DNA of 64,000 nt from Chloroflexi bacterium TSY (GTDB taxonomy: Bacteria; Chloroflexota; Anaerolineae; Caldilineales; Caldilineaceae), in the NCBI GenBank assembly GCA_019217005.1, contig JAHBNG010000017.1, forward strand, positions 62,001 through 126,000, given 5' to 3'. Shown in pieces: positions 20,495 through 30,497 of the stretch. How positions within the stretch are numbered: position 1 is the first letter of the stretch; each line of letters opens with the position of its first letter. A program made the position numbers and the translations under genes. Under the pieces are notes generated by a model. That model was not told where the DNA came from and ran no database searches. It saw nothing but the letters and a program-made list of their open reading frames with translations.

Positions 20495-21643
20495 ATGATG
20501 AGTGTTCTACATTCACGATCCATCATTTCACTAAATATGACGATATCGTATGATGTGTTCATACTTGTCTCACGTATCATTGTGTTTGTATGTGGGTTTT
20601 GCCTCGTTTGTGCAACCTTATTTTCCGCGATCCGTAGTTTTGTGCTGCCGCGTGGAGCACCAGATGCGATTACAGCCATCGCCTTCCGTTGTATCAGAAT
20701 TCTGTTTGCTCTGCCCTTAACATTTGCCCGTACTTATTCGGCACGGGATCGAATCATGGCGCTCTATGCACCGATTAGCCTCTTTATTCTGCCACCGATC
20801 TGGCTTACGCTAGTCTTATTGGGCTATATGGGCATGTTTTGGGCATTTGATCTCTCACCGTTGCGGGATCTCTTTTTGTTGAGTGGTTCGAGTCTATTGA
20901 CGCTCGGTTTTGCATCCGTCGAGACACTCCCTCAGATGATCCTTGCCTTTAGCGAAGCAACTGTTGGGTTATTGCTCATTGCGTTGTTAATCGCCTACCT
21001 TCCGGCAATTTATGGCAATTTCTCACGTCGCGAAACGGCTGTTGCGCGTCTCTCGGTCCGTGCCGGGACACCCCCATCCGCGTCAGAGATGATTCAGCGT
21101 GTACATCGTATTGGTGAATTAGACTATCTGCGGGCCTTTTGGGAGGAGTGGGAGCGTGTTTTTGCAGAAATTGAAGAGAGCCATACTTCGATTGCCGCTC
21201 TCGTCTTCTTCCGTTCACAATCACCCGAACATTCTTGGGTAACAGCAACGGGTACAGTTTTGGATACAGCCGGACTCATCTTGGCAGCTGTCGATACACC
21301 CAATGAGCCCCAAGCAGCGCTTTGCTTGCGTTCCGGCTATTTGGCGCTCCAGCGCATTGCATCATATTTTAAGATTCCCCACAACTCAGATCCCCACTAC
21401 CCTGACGAACCAATCAGCATTACGCGCGAGGAGTTTGAGGCCGTGTTGGTGGAGCTTCAAGAAAATGACGTACCAGTGAAAACAGATTGGGATCAAGCGT
21501 GGCAAGATTTTGCGGGTTGGCGGGTCAATTATGACACTGTGCTTCTGGCACTTGCATCGCTGACGATGGCGCCTTATGCCAAGTGGTCTTCCGATCGCTC
21601 ACAGGCACCGAATAAGGCCAGACGTAAATATCTTGTTAGGTAA
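20495..21643 (+). CDS. Membrane protein with a potassium-channel-like pore loop
   Basis: 382 residues. Hydrophobic helices lie at about 17-45, 85-110, 120-145 and 150-175. The segment SGSSLLTLGFAS between two helices resembles a two-TM ion-channel pore loop, although the canonical TVGYG filter is absent. The C-terminal 200 residues are soluble and contain acidic helices (EFEAVLVELQEND). Starts at ATG 20495 and 20537 are both possible; the later one follows a better hydrophobic N-terminus. The 3' end overlaps the convergent purN by 8 bp. Transported ion unknown. Confidence 0.6.
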   Translation: MMSVLHSRSIISLNMTISYDVFILVSRIIVFVCGFCLVCATLFSAIRSFVLPRGAPDAITAIAFRCIRILFALPLTFARTYSARDRIMALYAPISLFILPPIWLTLVLLGYMGMFWAFDLSPLRDLFLLSGSSLLTLGFASVETLPQMILAFSEATVGLLLIALLIAYLPAIYGNFSRRETAVARLSVRAGTPPSASEMIQRVHRIGELDYLRAFWEEWERVFAEIEESHTSIAALVFFRSQSPEHSWVTATGTVLDTAGLILAAVDTPNEPQAALCLRSGYLALQRIASYFKIPHNSDPHYPDEPISITREEFEAVLVELQENDVPVKTDWDQAWQDFAGWRVNYDTVLLALASLTMAPYAKWSSDRSQAPNKARRKYLVR

Positions 21644-22253
21644 GACTGCTCTCTTCATCACCCTCGATCAGGCGATTCAAGGTCTGAATCAACAACCGAT
21701 GTTCCGTTTGATGAATGCGGTTTTCTAGCATCTCTAATGTATCGCCTGGATAGATGTGGACTTCTTCGGTGCCCAAGACAGGGCCAGCATCGACGCGTTC
21801 ATCTGGCACCAAATGGATCATCACACCCGTCTGCCTGATCTCCCCTCTTTGAAAGGCAGCAAAGGCATCTTCTATGGCATGAGCACCAGGGAATTTCCCC
21901 GGAAGAGCTGGATGGAGGTTGATGACACGATAGGGAAACCGATCGAGAAACGGTTGAGAGAGGAGATGCATCCAACCGGCAAGCAGGACAAAATCGGGCT
22001 GGTGCTCAGCCAACAGATTTGCAAGATCTTGATCATAGTCGATGCGAGTACGTCCTGCATCGCGATAGCTTTTTAGGCCATGATAGCGTGTAGGAATGCC
22101 AGCTTTGTCGGCGCGTTCCAAACCATAGGCTTTTTTGCGGTTCGAAACCACAAGTACAATCTCGGCATCTAAATATTTCCCGCGAATGGCATCAATCACG
22201 GATTGGAGATTGCTGCCACGGCCAGAGATGAGAACGGCGATTTTTGCAGTCAT
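21636..22253 (-). CDS. purN: Phosphoribosylglycinamide formyltransferase
   Basis: Transfers formyl from 10-formyl-THF to GAR, the third step of purine synthesis. Start ATG at 22253 gives MTAKIAVLISGRGSNLQSV, the conserved N-terminus with its phosphate-binding loop. The catalytic NLHPALPGKFPGAHA block (formyl transferase signature) and GVMIHLVPDERVDAGPVL with the catalytic Asp are intact. Its 205 residues are the usual length. An upstream in-frame extension runs into a MITE and is not real coding. Other purine genes are absent from the window. Confidence 0.95.
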   Translation of the reverse strand: MTAKIAVLISGRGSNLQSVIDAIRGKYLDAEIVLVVSNRKKAYGLERADKAGIPTRYHGLKSYRDAGRTRIDYDQDLANLLAEHQPDFVLLAGWMHLLSQPFLDRFPYRVINLHPALPGKFPGAHAIEDAFAAFQRGEIRQTGVMIHLVPDERVDAGPVLGTEEVHIYPGDTLEMLENRIHQTEHRLLIQTLNRLIEGDEESSLT

Positions 22254-22321
22254 AATCCCTTTCCATAAGATCAAGAAAGTTCTTGGACACGGATTTACAC
22301 GGATGAAACCCTGTAAATTCC

Positions 22322-22476
22322 GGGGTGGTTCAGAATTAGGTTTACACTTTTGATACATAGATAAAAATCTATATGAGGTCATTTTCTGCCTGAGCATGGC
22401 TCAAAGTAGAAAATATAAACATCTTTTCTCTTTGCAAAAATGTAAACCTAATTGTCCGCCTAAAATGAACCACCCC
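22322..22476. mobile_element. MITE-B copy 2 (155 bp)
   Basis: Termini GGGGTGGTTC/GAACCACCCC, 8-bp target duplication TAAATTCC at 22314-22321 and 22477-22484. It sits between the purN promoter and the 3' end of the ABC permease operon, near a copy of the dispersed ACACGGATTTACACGGATGA motif at 22286-22306. Confidence 0.95.
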
Positions 22477-22521
22477 TAAATTCCTGTTCTAATTCTCCAC
22501 AACCGCAGTTGGTAAAATATA

Positions 22522-23421
22522 TTAACGGCCAGTTAACCCACTAACCATGACGCCTTGAATAATGTGCCGCTGGAAAATAATGTAGAGAATCAGAACGGGA
22601 ATGGTGGTCACCGCGGCGGCGGCCATGCTTAATCCCTGCATTGTGTATCCTTCGTGTTGAAGAATCGAAAGTCCAACGGGTAATGTGCGCATCTCATTGG
22701 AGTTTAGGGCAATTAGGGGCCAGAAAAGATCGTTCCAACTACCGAGGAAGGTAAAGATGGCCAGAGCGATCAAGGCCGAGGTGCTCAAAGGAACGATGAT
22801 CCGCCAGTAAGTGCCAAATTTGGTACATCCATCGATGATGGCGGCGTCCTCTAGCTCACGCGGGATCGATTGAAAAAATTGTCGCAGCAGAAAAACACCA
22901 AAGACGCTCGCACCGGCGGGCCAAATCAGCGCGTTATAGGTATCCAACCAGCCCAAATCACGCATAATCAGAAATGTTGGAATGAGCGTGACTTCACCGG
23001 GAATCATGATGGTGGTCAAAACCAAAACGAAGAGAAACTCACGTCCGGGAAATTCTAGACGCGCAAAGGCATAGGCCGTTAAGCTATTGATGAAGAGAAT
23101 CAGAATCGTGACCGCTGTACTCACAAAAAAGCTATTAAACATCCAGCGCATCACGGGCAAATTGGGCCAGGTTGCGAGCTTGATGAAGTTCTCAAATGTT
23201 GGGTTGTCAGGAATCAATTTGATTGGCCAATCATAGACGTTCGCTTCGGGGGTCAATGCTTGCGAAAACATATAGATTAGCGGCATCACGGTGAGAATCG
23301 CCAATGGAACCAATACCAAATAGATTGGTATCCTGTGGAGAGTTCGGCGGAGCCAGCGAGGCATCGTGCGGTTCTCACTGTGAGAAATTGATTTAGATTC
23401 AACTTTTACTGTCGTTGCCAT
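22522..23421 (-). CDS. Carbohydrate ABC transporter permease, MalG-like
   Basis: 299 residues with six predicted membrane helices. The EAA-type loop EDAAIIDGCTKFGTYWRIIVPL near residue 190 docks the ATPase. It begins 15 bp after the first permease, so the two are co-transcribed. No ATP-binding subunit is present, which suggests that a shared MsmK/UgpC-type ATPase elsewhere serves the system. Substrate not determinable, most likely an oligosaccharide or glycoside given the GH2 and sulfatase genes in the region. Confidence 0.92.
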   Translation of the reverse strand: MATTVKVESKSISHSENRTMPRWLRRTLHRIPIYLVLVPLAILTVMPLIYMFSQALTPEANVYDWPIKLIPDNPTFENFIKLATWPNLPVMRWMFNSFFVSTAVTILILFINSLTAYAFARLEFPGREFLFVLVLTTIMIPGEVTLIPTFLIMRDLGWLDTYNALIWPAGASVFGVFLLRQFFQSIPRELEDAAIIDGCTKFGTYWRIIVPLSTSALIALAIFTFLGSWNDLFWPLIALNSNEMRTLPVGLSILQHEGYTMQGLSMAAAAVTTIPVLILYIIFQRHIIQGVMVSGLTGR

Positions 23422-23436
23422 AGGGATTTTTTGGGA

Positions 23437-24345
23437 TTAGTATTCGACTCGTCCACCAAGCAGACGGAAATTGATCAGCGTAACGACAAGGATGATTAGT
23501 GCAAGACTGAAGGCTAAAGATGATGCATACCCCATCCGAAAGAAGCGCCATCCCGTATCATATAAATACATGACCACCGAATATGAAGCATGACCAGGGC
23601 CACCTTGCGTCATAATAAACATCTGTCCAAAGACTTTTAGGTGACCAATGAACTGGGTGACCACCACAAAGAGCATGACTGGTTTGAGTAGAGGTAGAGT
23701 GATTTTGAAGAACGATTGGAAACCGTTTGCTCCATCGATCTTTGCCGCCTCATATAGGTGGTTGGGAATGTTTAATAAGCCAGCAAGAAAAACCAGGAAC
23801 GGAAAGCCAAAGGTCCACCAAATCGTTGCACCAGATAGGACAGGGATGACATAGTTTGGCATTGCCAACCAAGGAATGCTGTCAATACCGATCCAGTTGA
23901 GATAAAAATTGAGCAGACCATACTCAGTGTTAAATACTCGTCTCAAGACTACACCCATCACAGCCACAGATATGACGACTGGTGTGTAGAACACAACGCG
24001 GAAAAGATGTTGACCTGGGGCTTTCTGATTGACCAATACAGCCGCCAGGAGGCCCACAACAACGTTGCCGAAAACAGTAAATATGGAAAAAAGTACTGTA
24101 TTGCGTAACGAGACCCACCATAAATCATCGTTTAACAGTTCTTGGTAATTTCCAAACCCAATGAAGGGTTTGTCTGGCAGCAGAATATCCCAATTATGGA
24201 AACTTACGAACAGTCCATAGAAATCTGGTCCCATACGAAACAGAAGGAAGAAGAGAAAATAGGGCAAAATAAAGAGATAATTAGGGAGTATTTTCTGCCA
24301 ACGTGGTTTGCGACGATATGGTATGGCCTGAGTCTGTGCTGCCAA
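23437..24345 (-). CDS. Carbohydrate ABC transporter permease, MalF/UgpA-like
   Basis: 302 residues, six hydrophobic helices, with the EAA loop YEAAKIDGANGFQSFFKITLPLLKPV near 200-225. First permease of a binding protein-permease-permease operon read leftwards. The leader ahead of it contains two hairpins that separate it from the binding-protein gene. Confidence 0.92.
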   Translation of the reverse strand: MAAQTQAIPYRRKPRWQKILPNYLFILPYFLFFLLFRMGPDFYGLFVSFHNWDILLPDKPFIGFGNYQELLNDDLWWVSLRNTVLFSIFTVFGNVVVGLLAAVLVNQKAPGQHLFRVVFYTPVVISVAVMGVVLRRVFNTEYGLLNFYLNWIGIDSIPWLAMPNYVIPVLSGATIWWTFGFPFLVFLAGLLNIPNHLYEAAKIDGANGFQSFFKITLPLLKPVMLFVVVTQFIGHLKVFGQMFIMTQGGPGHASYSVVMYLYDTGWRFFRMGYASSLAFSLALIILVVTLINFRLLGGRVEY

Positions 24346-24367
24346 CTTCTCCTCCTATCTTTGACAA

Positions 24368-24436
24368 GATGACAAGATGAGAAATCAAATCCCGAAATGA
24401 TAGGAAAGCACTTTATCATTCCGTCATCTTGTCATC
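24368..24436. promoter_or_regulatory. Intercistronic hairpin ahead of the first permease
   Basis: Perfect 13-bp arms GATGACAAGATGA (24368-24380) and its complement (24424-24436), with an inner AATGATA/TATCATT pair. It lies in the leader of the first permease gene. Confidence 0.6.
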
Positions 24437-24562
24437 GATCCAAGAATAAGGCATTTCCAGAAATTAAACTGTTCAATTCGATTGGAAAAGCCAAAGCCAT
24501 TCCAGGGAGAACGTTCTGTTCAGATGGATGATTATTTTTCTGGAATGGCCTAAAGAACTTAT

Positions 24563-24627
24563 AAAAGAATAACTTCGACATGTCATTCTCGGGTGAAACG
24601 CACTCTCAAAGTCGAAGTTATTCTTTT
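24563..24627. promoter_or_regulatory. Intercistronic hairpin behind the binding-protein gene
   Basis: Perfect 17-bp arms (24563-24579 and 24611-24627, AAAAGAATAACTTCGAC) begin 7 bp beyond the stop of the binding-protein gene and end in a T-run on the coding strand. The placement is like the malE-malF intercistronic hairpin, where partial termination or RNA protection makes more binding protein than permease. Confidence 0.65.
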
Positions 24628-24633
24628 ACATTC

Positions 24634-26221
24634 CTAAACGCGGTCCAACACCTTCTGAACACGCTCGTGAGCCGTTGCAAGTGCTTCGTCGATCGTTTTC
24701 TGGTCCGTCAAAGCAGCTTCAAACTCAGGCTGATAGGCTTCCTGGATCTCCGTAATATTCACATGCTGACGTTCTGTCCGGCCAATCTCCTGGAACTGCC
24801 GTGAAAAGACGCCCGTGTGCCAATGTGACTGTAGCTGTTCGCTATTTTGCTGCGATAGCCGCGCCGGGGGTTGCCCCGAGTTGGCCCACTCCAAGCCATG
24901 TTCGGACAGCCACGTGATTAAGTCACCTGCGGGACCAGTTCGCTCTTCATCAACACCATTCGGAATCGCCATAACATGAGCACTCATCCAAACTGCGGGC
25001 TGGGTTCCTGTCACCTGTGGAGCAAAAAAGGCTCGAGTCTTGTCTTCCAGCCCCGAGTCTCTAATGAAATTGAGATCCCAAGACCCATTCACATACATGG
25101 CCAAACGATTGTTTACATAGGCATCGGCACGATCCCAACCAAAGGGAAGGGCCATGATGTGGTGCGTATGAACTGCATCATGCCACCATTGAAGAGCATC
25201 ACGCACGGCCTCTTGATCAATCAAGGAGGTTGTGCCATCTTCCGTAATCGTATCTCCGCCATTCTGCCAAATGGTGGATAACATCGCCCACCGTTGCCAG
25301 AAGGTCCAGGTGAAAGCCCATTGTTCAATACTCTCCGGATCAAAACCGGAATCGGTCGGTGCGCGTCCATTGCTATCGCGAGTCAGTTGGCTTGCAATCT
25401 CAAGAAACTCCGTTGGTGTCTGAGGTGGTGATTCGGGATCCAATCCAGCTTCTTCAAAGAGTTCGACGTTGAGGTAACCGCCTTGCCCGTGATTGTCGAG
25501 CAAAACGCCAAGTGGCGTGCCTTCATGGGTGATATTATTAAATGCAAACTCAAGAAAATCTTCTTGCGGCAACCCACGTACTTCGTAAAATTCGTCAGCC
25601 GCGCGCAGCATGTCGCGCGCACCAAATTGACCGATGGCCCATTCGTGGGTGATGATCATGTCAGGCGGATTGCCCGCAATGACAGATGTCGGCACCTTTT
25701 GATAGAAAATATCCCAGGTCAAGAGTTCTTGCTGAACCGTCACGTCTGGATTCTCTTCCGCATAGACCTCAAGCAGTTCGGTCATTGTCTTGCCGTCCGC
25801 ACCACCCAATCCATGCCAGAAGATCACCTCCGTTTCGCCAGTACCAATAGACGAGATATTGGGCGTTGGGGTTGGCTCTGCCGCATCATCTCCAGAATCT
25901 GCTGATGTTGTTTGATCGGCCGTTGTGGGCGGTGCACAAGCTGCCAGCAACGCAGCACCCGAGAGAATTGCCGTATGCTGCAAAAAGGCAGGGGTGGTTC
26001 ATTTTAGCTGGATAGATAGGTTTACACTTTTAGAAACAGAAAGAACGTTTATATTCTCTGATTTCGCCGGTTCTCAGAGAGAAAACGGTCTCATATAGAT
26101 TTTTGTCTATATATCAAAAGTGTAAACCTAATTTTGAACCACCCCAAAAGGCACGGCGAGAAAGTCGGTGTGAAAGTCGACGAGGGTCTTCACCGTATGC
26201 GAACGAGCTTTTGTTTGACAT
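24634..26221 (-). pseudogene. Extracellular sugar-binding lipoprotein, broken by MITE-B in its Tat signal
   Basis: Solute-binding protein of the ABC operon (SBP family 1: EVIFWHGLGGADGKTMTELLEVYAEENPDVTV near the N-terminus). The true start is ATG 26221. The first 25 codons give ...RLSRRAF, and after MITE-B removal LQHTAILSGAALLAAC follows. The whole is a twin-arginine signal with a lipobox cysteine. MITE-B (25991-26145) with its duplication adds 163 bp and shifts the frame after the two arginines. The downstream frame can only restart internally, for example at TTG 25983, which would give a lipoprotein signal lacking the twin arginines. Mature length is normal (about 440 residues). Confidence 0.9.
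25991..26145. mobile_element. MITE-B copy 3 (155 bp, second subfamily)
   Basis: Same 10-bp termini as the others, with 8-bp target duplication AAAAGGCA at 25983-25990 and 26146-26153. The interior (GTTCTTTCTGTTTC..) differs from copies 1, 2, 4 and 5 and matches copy 6 at 56512, so two subfamilies exist. It interrupts the Tat signal of the sugar-binding protein. Confidence 0.95.
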
Positions 26222-26299
26222 AGATTGTCTCCTTTGGATCAGAGTATATGGTTATAGGTTGAGAATGTATCAAGTTTACGTGGTTTTGAGTCTGGATAT

Positions 26300-26314
26300 G
26301 ATTCTAATAGAATC
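26300..26314. promoter_or_regulatory. Perfect 15-bp palindrome upstream of the sugar ABC operon
   Basis: GATTCTA-A-TAGAATC is a perfect 7-1-7 dyad about 80 bp upstream of the binding-protein start (26221, minus strand). A repressor operator is plausible, but it lacks the CG centre common to LacI-family sites. The rest of 26222-26510 is AT-rich with no gene. Confidence 0.4.
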
Positions 26315-26510
26315 GGCTACCCAATCCATTTGGGAAGTTTTTTTATCATAAAATTCGGGGGAAATTGTATTGGAGTGACTGACAACATTATAACACCACG
26401 CGATATGCCCGTCAATTATATATTATCAGCCATCCATACTTATGTCAAGTTGATTTTGCAGCTTGATACCATTAGTTGACAGTCGATCCATTTTGGGTAT
26501 TATTCTATAA

Positions 26511-28009
26511 CTTTACTTTCTGGTAAAGGCTTGAGTGACAAAGGGCAAACCGAAAGGGGCGGAAAAAAGAATCCACCCTGAAAAAACGGGATAAAATGTA
26601 AAAATAGTGCTCGGCTAGTTTAAGCAGCGGCATTGAGGCGGCGATGAGCGAGAACGCCTTTAGGGAAATGGTGTGAAACCGAGGCCTTTTTCCGAAAGTC
26701 AGGGTCGAGTTGGTCAGGAGTTGGAAAAAGAGCACTCGAGAGAACACGGCGCAGCCTGCCGGGAGTGGATTGAGGCTCTCGATCCCAGTAGCCAGTCGGT
26801 ATGGGAGGAAGAGAAGCGGCTAAATGGGAAAGAAGATTGCCAGCAAGCAGCCCCAGTTCAGGTAAGCGGAAACAAGCCTCATCGGCATGAACAAATTGAC
26901 GATGTAAGCCAATCATCTGCTTGGAAGCCAAGGGGGGATGTTCAACAGGCCAGCGTTCCAGGTAGACAAGATAAATGGTTTCAGGCTGCAAAGTCATAAC
27001 GGTCGCCAAAACCAAAGGTGTGTTGTAGGCCGGATCCTGAATGACGTAAATCGAGTAGGTACGGTTGGCTGTATCCACCTTGGTTGTTCTGGGGACGAGA
27101 TTGTGCCATGCTTGATAGCAAATCAGGCGACCACTATAGAGAAAGCGACCAGACGAGTCCGGAGTTGTAGCCTCGAGTCGCTTTCCTTATAGCTGCGAGA
27201 GAGCGGACGCACAATATCACCATATTCAGGTGGTCTGCCTTTTTCTTTGCGTTTGGGGAACTCATTGCGGCGCACTGTGCAGTTAATGGCTTCCCGCAGG
27301 ACAAATCGGTCTATGCCGCTTTCTAGCATTTCTCTGATTGTAAACCCGGCATCGACCACCGCCACTTCGTCTGACTCCAGTGATTTCTTCGTCTCTGTCA
27401 GCAGCTTTTTCCGAAACTCACTTTCCTTTGTTCCAACCGTGCATCTCATGATTGCCTTGAGCAGTGGCACTCGCTTCCCGCCTATTTCCCCCGAGCTTAT
27501 CATCACTCCAAAGATGAGCGCGGGGCAATGCCCGATGAGCCGTTGAGTTATAGAGTCGGTTCACTTTCCCTTGCAGCTTCGGTCGCCAGAACCCTGTGAT
27601 ATCTATGCTTTTCATTCGGTACCCTTCTAACTTTTTTGCCTCCCATTCCCCTTTCCACTTCTTCTTGCCACGACCCCAGCAGACTTGTGATATCCCATGA
27701 TCCATATCGAAAGCTCCACCAGCTTCGCCGGAGCTCCTCATCTTCAAACCCGCTTTCTTTCAATGCGCTATGGATTGCTCCTCGACTTTTCAGAAACGAC
27801 CCATTCAGCATTGCCCACATCAGACGCATTACATTTACGTTTGTTCCCATCGGCGTTACTTGCAATACATTCATCAGTACTGCTATAGTTATTTCTGGCG
27901 CGGTTAGCATTCCTTCCTCCTTTTTGGGTTCTCTACCTTTAGGATGAACTGCTAACCGCTTTTTGTCACATTTCTCACCTCATCTCTTTTCTTTTACCAG
28001 AAAGTAAAG
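26511..28009 (-). mobile_element. YREK-type (IS4-like) insertion sequence, copy c
   Basis: 1499 bp, ends CTTTACTTTCTGG. The flanking pentamers TATAA (26506-26510) and TATAT (28010-28014) match at four of five bases, so the duplication has decayed or recombined. Intergenic location. Nearly identical to copy b. Confidence 0.93.
26620..27910 (-). pseudogene. YREK transposase, copy c, multiply frameshifted
   Basis: Fragments 27548-27910, 27418-27747, 27123-27506 and 26620-27078 cover the intact transposase in separate frames. Indels include an extra G near 27522, a lost C near 27186 and losses near 27655. The YREK motif region is still readable. Inactive. Confidence 0.9.
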
Positions 28010-28148
28010 TATATTACATTCTGCTTTATACTGAGCACGACCATAGATTTAAGATAAATTTGGGCATTTTTAGTCGAGTGGAAACGACAAATTTATGTTA
28101 AGTTTATAAGCTCGTGCCGTATAGTTTGATGTTGGGGGGATAACGGTC

Positions 28149-29105
28149 ATGGAAAACGAGAAAACAACCTGGATTATCGGTGACATTCACGGCATGTATG
28201 ATGCACTCCGTACATTAATCGAGCGGCTGGATGATGAACACCTCGACAAATTTGTCTTTGTTGGTGATTATATCGATCATGGTCCATCCTCCAAGGAAGT
28301 CCTCGATCTGATCATGAGATTGGGCGATAAAGCCATATCATTGATTGGTAATCACGAACACCTTTTGCTGCAGACGCTGTTTGATGAAAAGTTCCAAGAA
28401 AATTGGGGCACTCGAATCTGGGAAGAGAATGGAGCTGAAAGCACAGTTCGCTCCTTTGGCTGTCGGGATATTGATGAGTTCGCCCAGAATGTTGAGCCCA
28501 AATACATCGATTTTCTGAAAAATCTCAAATGCTTTCATGTTGAATCCTTCCAAGATGAAACAACCGAAATCAAGTTTCTCATTACACATGGTGGCGTGAT
28601 GCCAAATATTCCATTGGCAGAGCAGTTGGCGCTCAATAACTACCTGGATCACAACCGACTCATGGATGAACGAAACATCTGGATCGAAGATTCATTTCTC
28701 TGGATTCGGTCCGATTTCTTCAGAGCCGAGCCGGCCCATTGGGATGGATATGTTGTGATCCATGGTCACTCGCCCACCCACCTGATGGACTATACATTGC
28801 GAGATTTCGATTTGGAACGGGACCTCGATCAAAAAACACAGCTCTACATTCGCACCCATCCCGAAGACGAAGAACGCATTGTCTCCATCGATATCGATAC
28901 AGGTGCAGCTTTTGGCAGACGACTTACTGCACTCGGGCTCAAACCGTCTGCCCTACAATATGGCTGGTTTGAGATACAAACGATCCAGTTAGACATCAAA
29001 CAAGGTTATTACCGAACCTATCCATTCATCCGTGAACGATTTGACGTTCAGGGATTTGATATTGACAACGAATCACCTGAATCGCCAGACTCAGTCGATC
29101 CATAA
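28149..29105 (+). CDS. PPP-family metallophosphoesterase (ApaH/Ser-Thr phosphatase-like)
   Basis: 318 residues. All metal-binding motifs of the calcineurin-like PPP fold are present: GDIHG (residues about 12-16), GDYIDHGP (39-46), GNHE (65-68), THGG (about 145) and HGHSP (about 204). Activity on phosphoproteins or diadenosine tetraphosphate cannot be separated by sequence alone. Start ATG 28149 follows GGGGGGATAACGGTC, a weak site. The region 28015-28148 upstream is AT-rich and probably holds the promoter. It is 166 bp before the next gene. Confidence 0.88.
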   Translation: MENEKTTWIIGDIHGMYDALRTLIERLDDEHLDKFVFVGDYIDHGPSSKEVLDLIMRLGDKAISLIGNHEHLLLQTLFDEKFQENWGTRIWEENGAESTVRSFGCRDIDEFAQNVEPKYIDFLKNLKCFHVESFQDETTEIKFLITHGGVMPNIPLAEQLALNNYLDHNRLMDERNIWIEDSFLWIRSDFFRAEPAHWDGYVVIHGHSPTHLMDYTLRDFDLERDLDQKTQLYIRTHPEDEERIVSIDIDTGAAFGRRLTALGLKPSALQYGWFEIQTIQLDIKQGYYRTYPFIRERFDVQGFDIDNESPESPDSVDP

Positions 29106-29271
29106 TGCGTCTATTATACTCAGATCAGAATGAATCCAGAGTTTGTAGATATCAGAGACCAGAGATCAGAGATTCGTTTTACAGTCTGTTTGTTCACCCA
29201 CCACAAACGAACAAGCCATAGCACCTGCTCCAAACTATCCATACCACCAAACCGTCTGACAAGGAGACACC

Positions 29272-30204
29272 ATGTATCCCAGCACCGACCTTACATTTCG
29301 TCACCAAGCCATTGAGACCGAATCAAATGCTTTTGGCGAACTTCGAGCATCAAATGATCGACTCGACGACGTCGAGGAACTGCGCCGCCGCTTCGACCGA
29401 GATGGCTACCTCTATTTGCCGGGCCTATTGAATCAAGTCGAATTGTTGGCAGCGCGTCATGAAATGTTGATACGACTCGACAAAAAAGGCTATTTGAATC
29501 CTGCCCATCCACTCATGGAGGGCATTGCTCGAGGTGAGCTGACTGCATCGGCCATGTTCATGTCAGAGCTGGGTATCAAGAACGTGCCTCTTCACAAAGT
29601 ACTCTACGATGGCCCTATGATCGCATTCTATGAACGATTTTTGGGTGGTCCCGTCCGCCATTTTGACTACACCTGGTGTCGCGTCAAATCCTCTAGCATC
29701 GATGGCGCAACAAAACCGCACTGCGACATCGTTTTCATGGGACGCGGGACCAAACAGCTCTATACAAGCTGGACGCCGCTCAGCGATGTGCCAAAAGAGA
29801 TGGGGGGCTTGATGATCTTGGAAAATTCCCACAAACAGGAACAGATCAAGTCAACGTATGGACAACTGGATGTGGATGCATACTGCACCAACTATCCAGA
29901 CGCGGCAGAGATTAAATCGGGTCAGAAACGATGGCAACGAGTCGGTGGAGGCACCTACTCGAATGATGCCATCGTACTGCGCCGGGAACTTGGCAGTCGT
30001 TGGCTCACAACCGATTACCAACTGGGCGACCTGCTCATCTTTGGCATGTACACCATGCACGCCAGCCTGGACAACCAGACAAACCGACTGCGCCTCTCTA
30101 CCGATACGCGCTATCAGCTTGCCTCGGAGCCGGTCGATGAGCGCTGGATCGGCGAAAACCCAATTGCCCACGGACCAGCCGCCAAAAAGGGGATGATCTG
30201 TTAA
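29272..30204 (+). CDS. Phytanoyl-CoA dioxygenase (PhyH) family protein
   Basis: 310-residue non-heme Fe(II)/2-oxoglutarate oxygenase. An FDRDGYLYLPGLL start of the double-stranded beta helix is followed by iron ligands in KPHCDIVF (His and Asp near 146-148) and the distal His in MYTMHASLD (near 263), with the 2-oxoglutarate Arg in RLRLSTDTR. Start ATG 29272 is set by AAGGAGACACC. Natural substrate unknown; such enzymes in bacteria act on diverse small molecules. Confidence 0.85.
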   Translation: MYPSTDLTFRHQAIETESNAFGELRASNDRLDDVEELRRRFDRDGYLYLPGLLNQVELLAARHEMLIRLDKKGYLNPAHPLMEGIARGELTASAMFMSELGIKNVPLHKVLYDGPMIAFYERFLGGPVRHFDYTWCRVKSSSIDGATKPHCDIVFMGRGTKQLYTSWTPLSDVPKEMGGLMILENSHKQEQIKSTYGQLDVDAYCTNYPDAAEIKSGQKRWQRVGGGTYSNDAIVLRRELGSRWLTTDYQLGDLLIFGMYTMHASLDNQTNRLRLSTDTRYQLASEPVDERWIGENPIAHGPAAKKGMIC

Positions 30205-30238
30205 GTGACACACCATAGCGAAGCGCACGATAATCTCA

Positions 30239-30455
30239 CGTAGGTCCCGCCAGAGACGGGACAAGCACCCAAGACCCCTCCTCTTCCAAGCTGAAAATCC
30301 AGGTTGCTTGGCACTCGTCACACAGGGACGTGTGACCTAAAATTGAGCTCGTTTGCTGTAGGTCCCGTCTCTGGCGGGACAAGCACCAAGGCCCCTCCTC
30401 TTCCAAGTGAAGATCCAGATTGCTTGACACATGTCACGCGGGGATGTGTGACCTA
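30239..30455. repeat. Tandem pair of about 100-bp GTAGGTC-ended repeats
   Basis: Unit 1 spans about 30239-30339 and unit 2 about 30357-30455. Each begins GTAGGTCCCG, ends GTGACCTA(C), and contains a GGGAC stem, the string CCCCTCCTCTTCCAAG and a TTGCTTGGCAC-like block. The near-inverted ends and small size suggest a REP/MITE-like family. A diverged copy lies at 33998-34090. No reading frame is credible. Confidence 0.75.
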
Positions 30456-30497
30456 CGATGGAGATCTACAATTGGGATCGTATACTGCGATACAAGA

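Noticed and set aside
21636..22397. Longer purN start upstream of 22253
   Set aside because: The extension encodes MITE-B sequence; the conserved N-terminus begins at ATG 22253.
30239..30455. Possible CRISPR array
   Set aside because: Only two long imperfect units with no short regular repeats or unique spacers.
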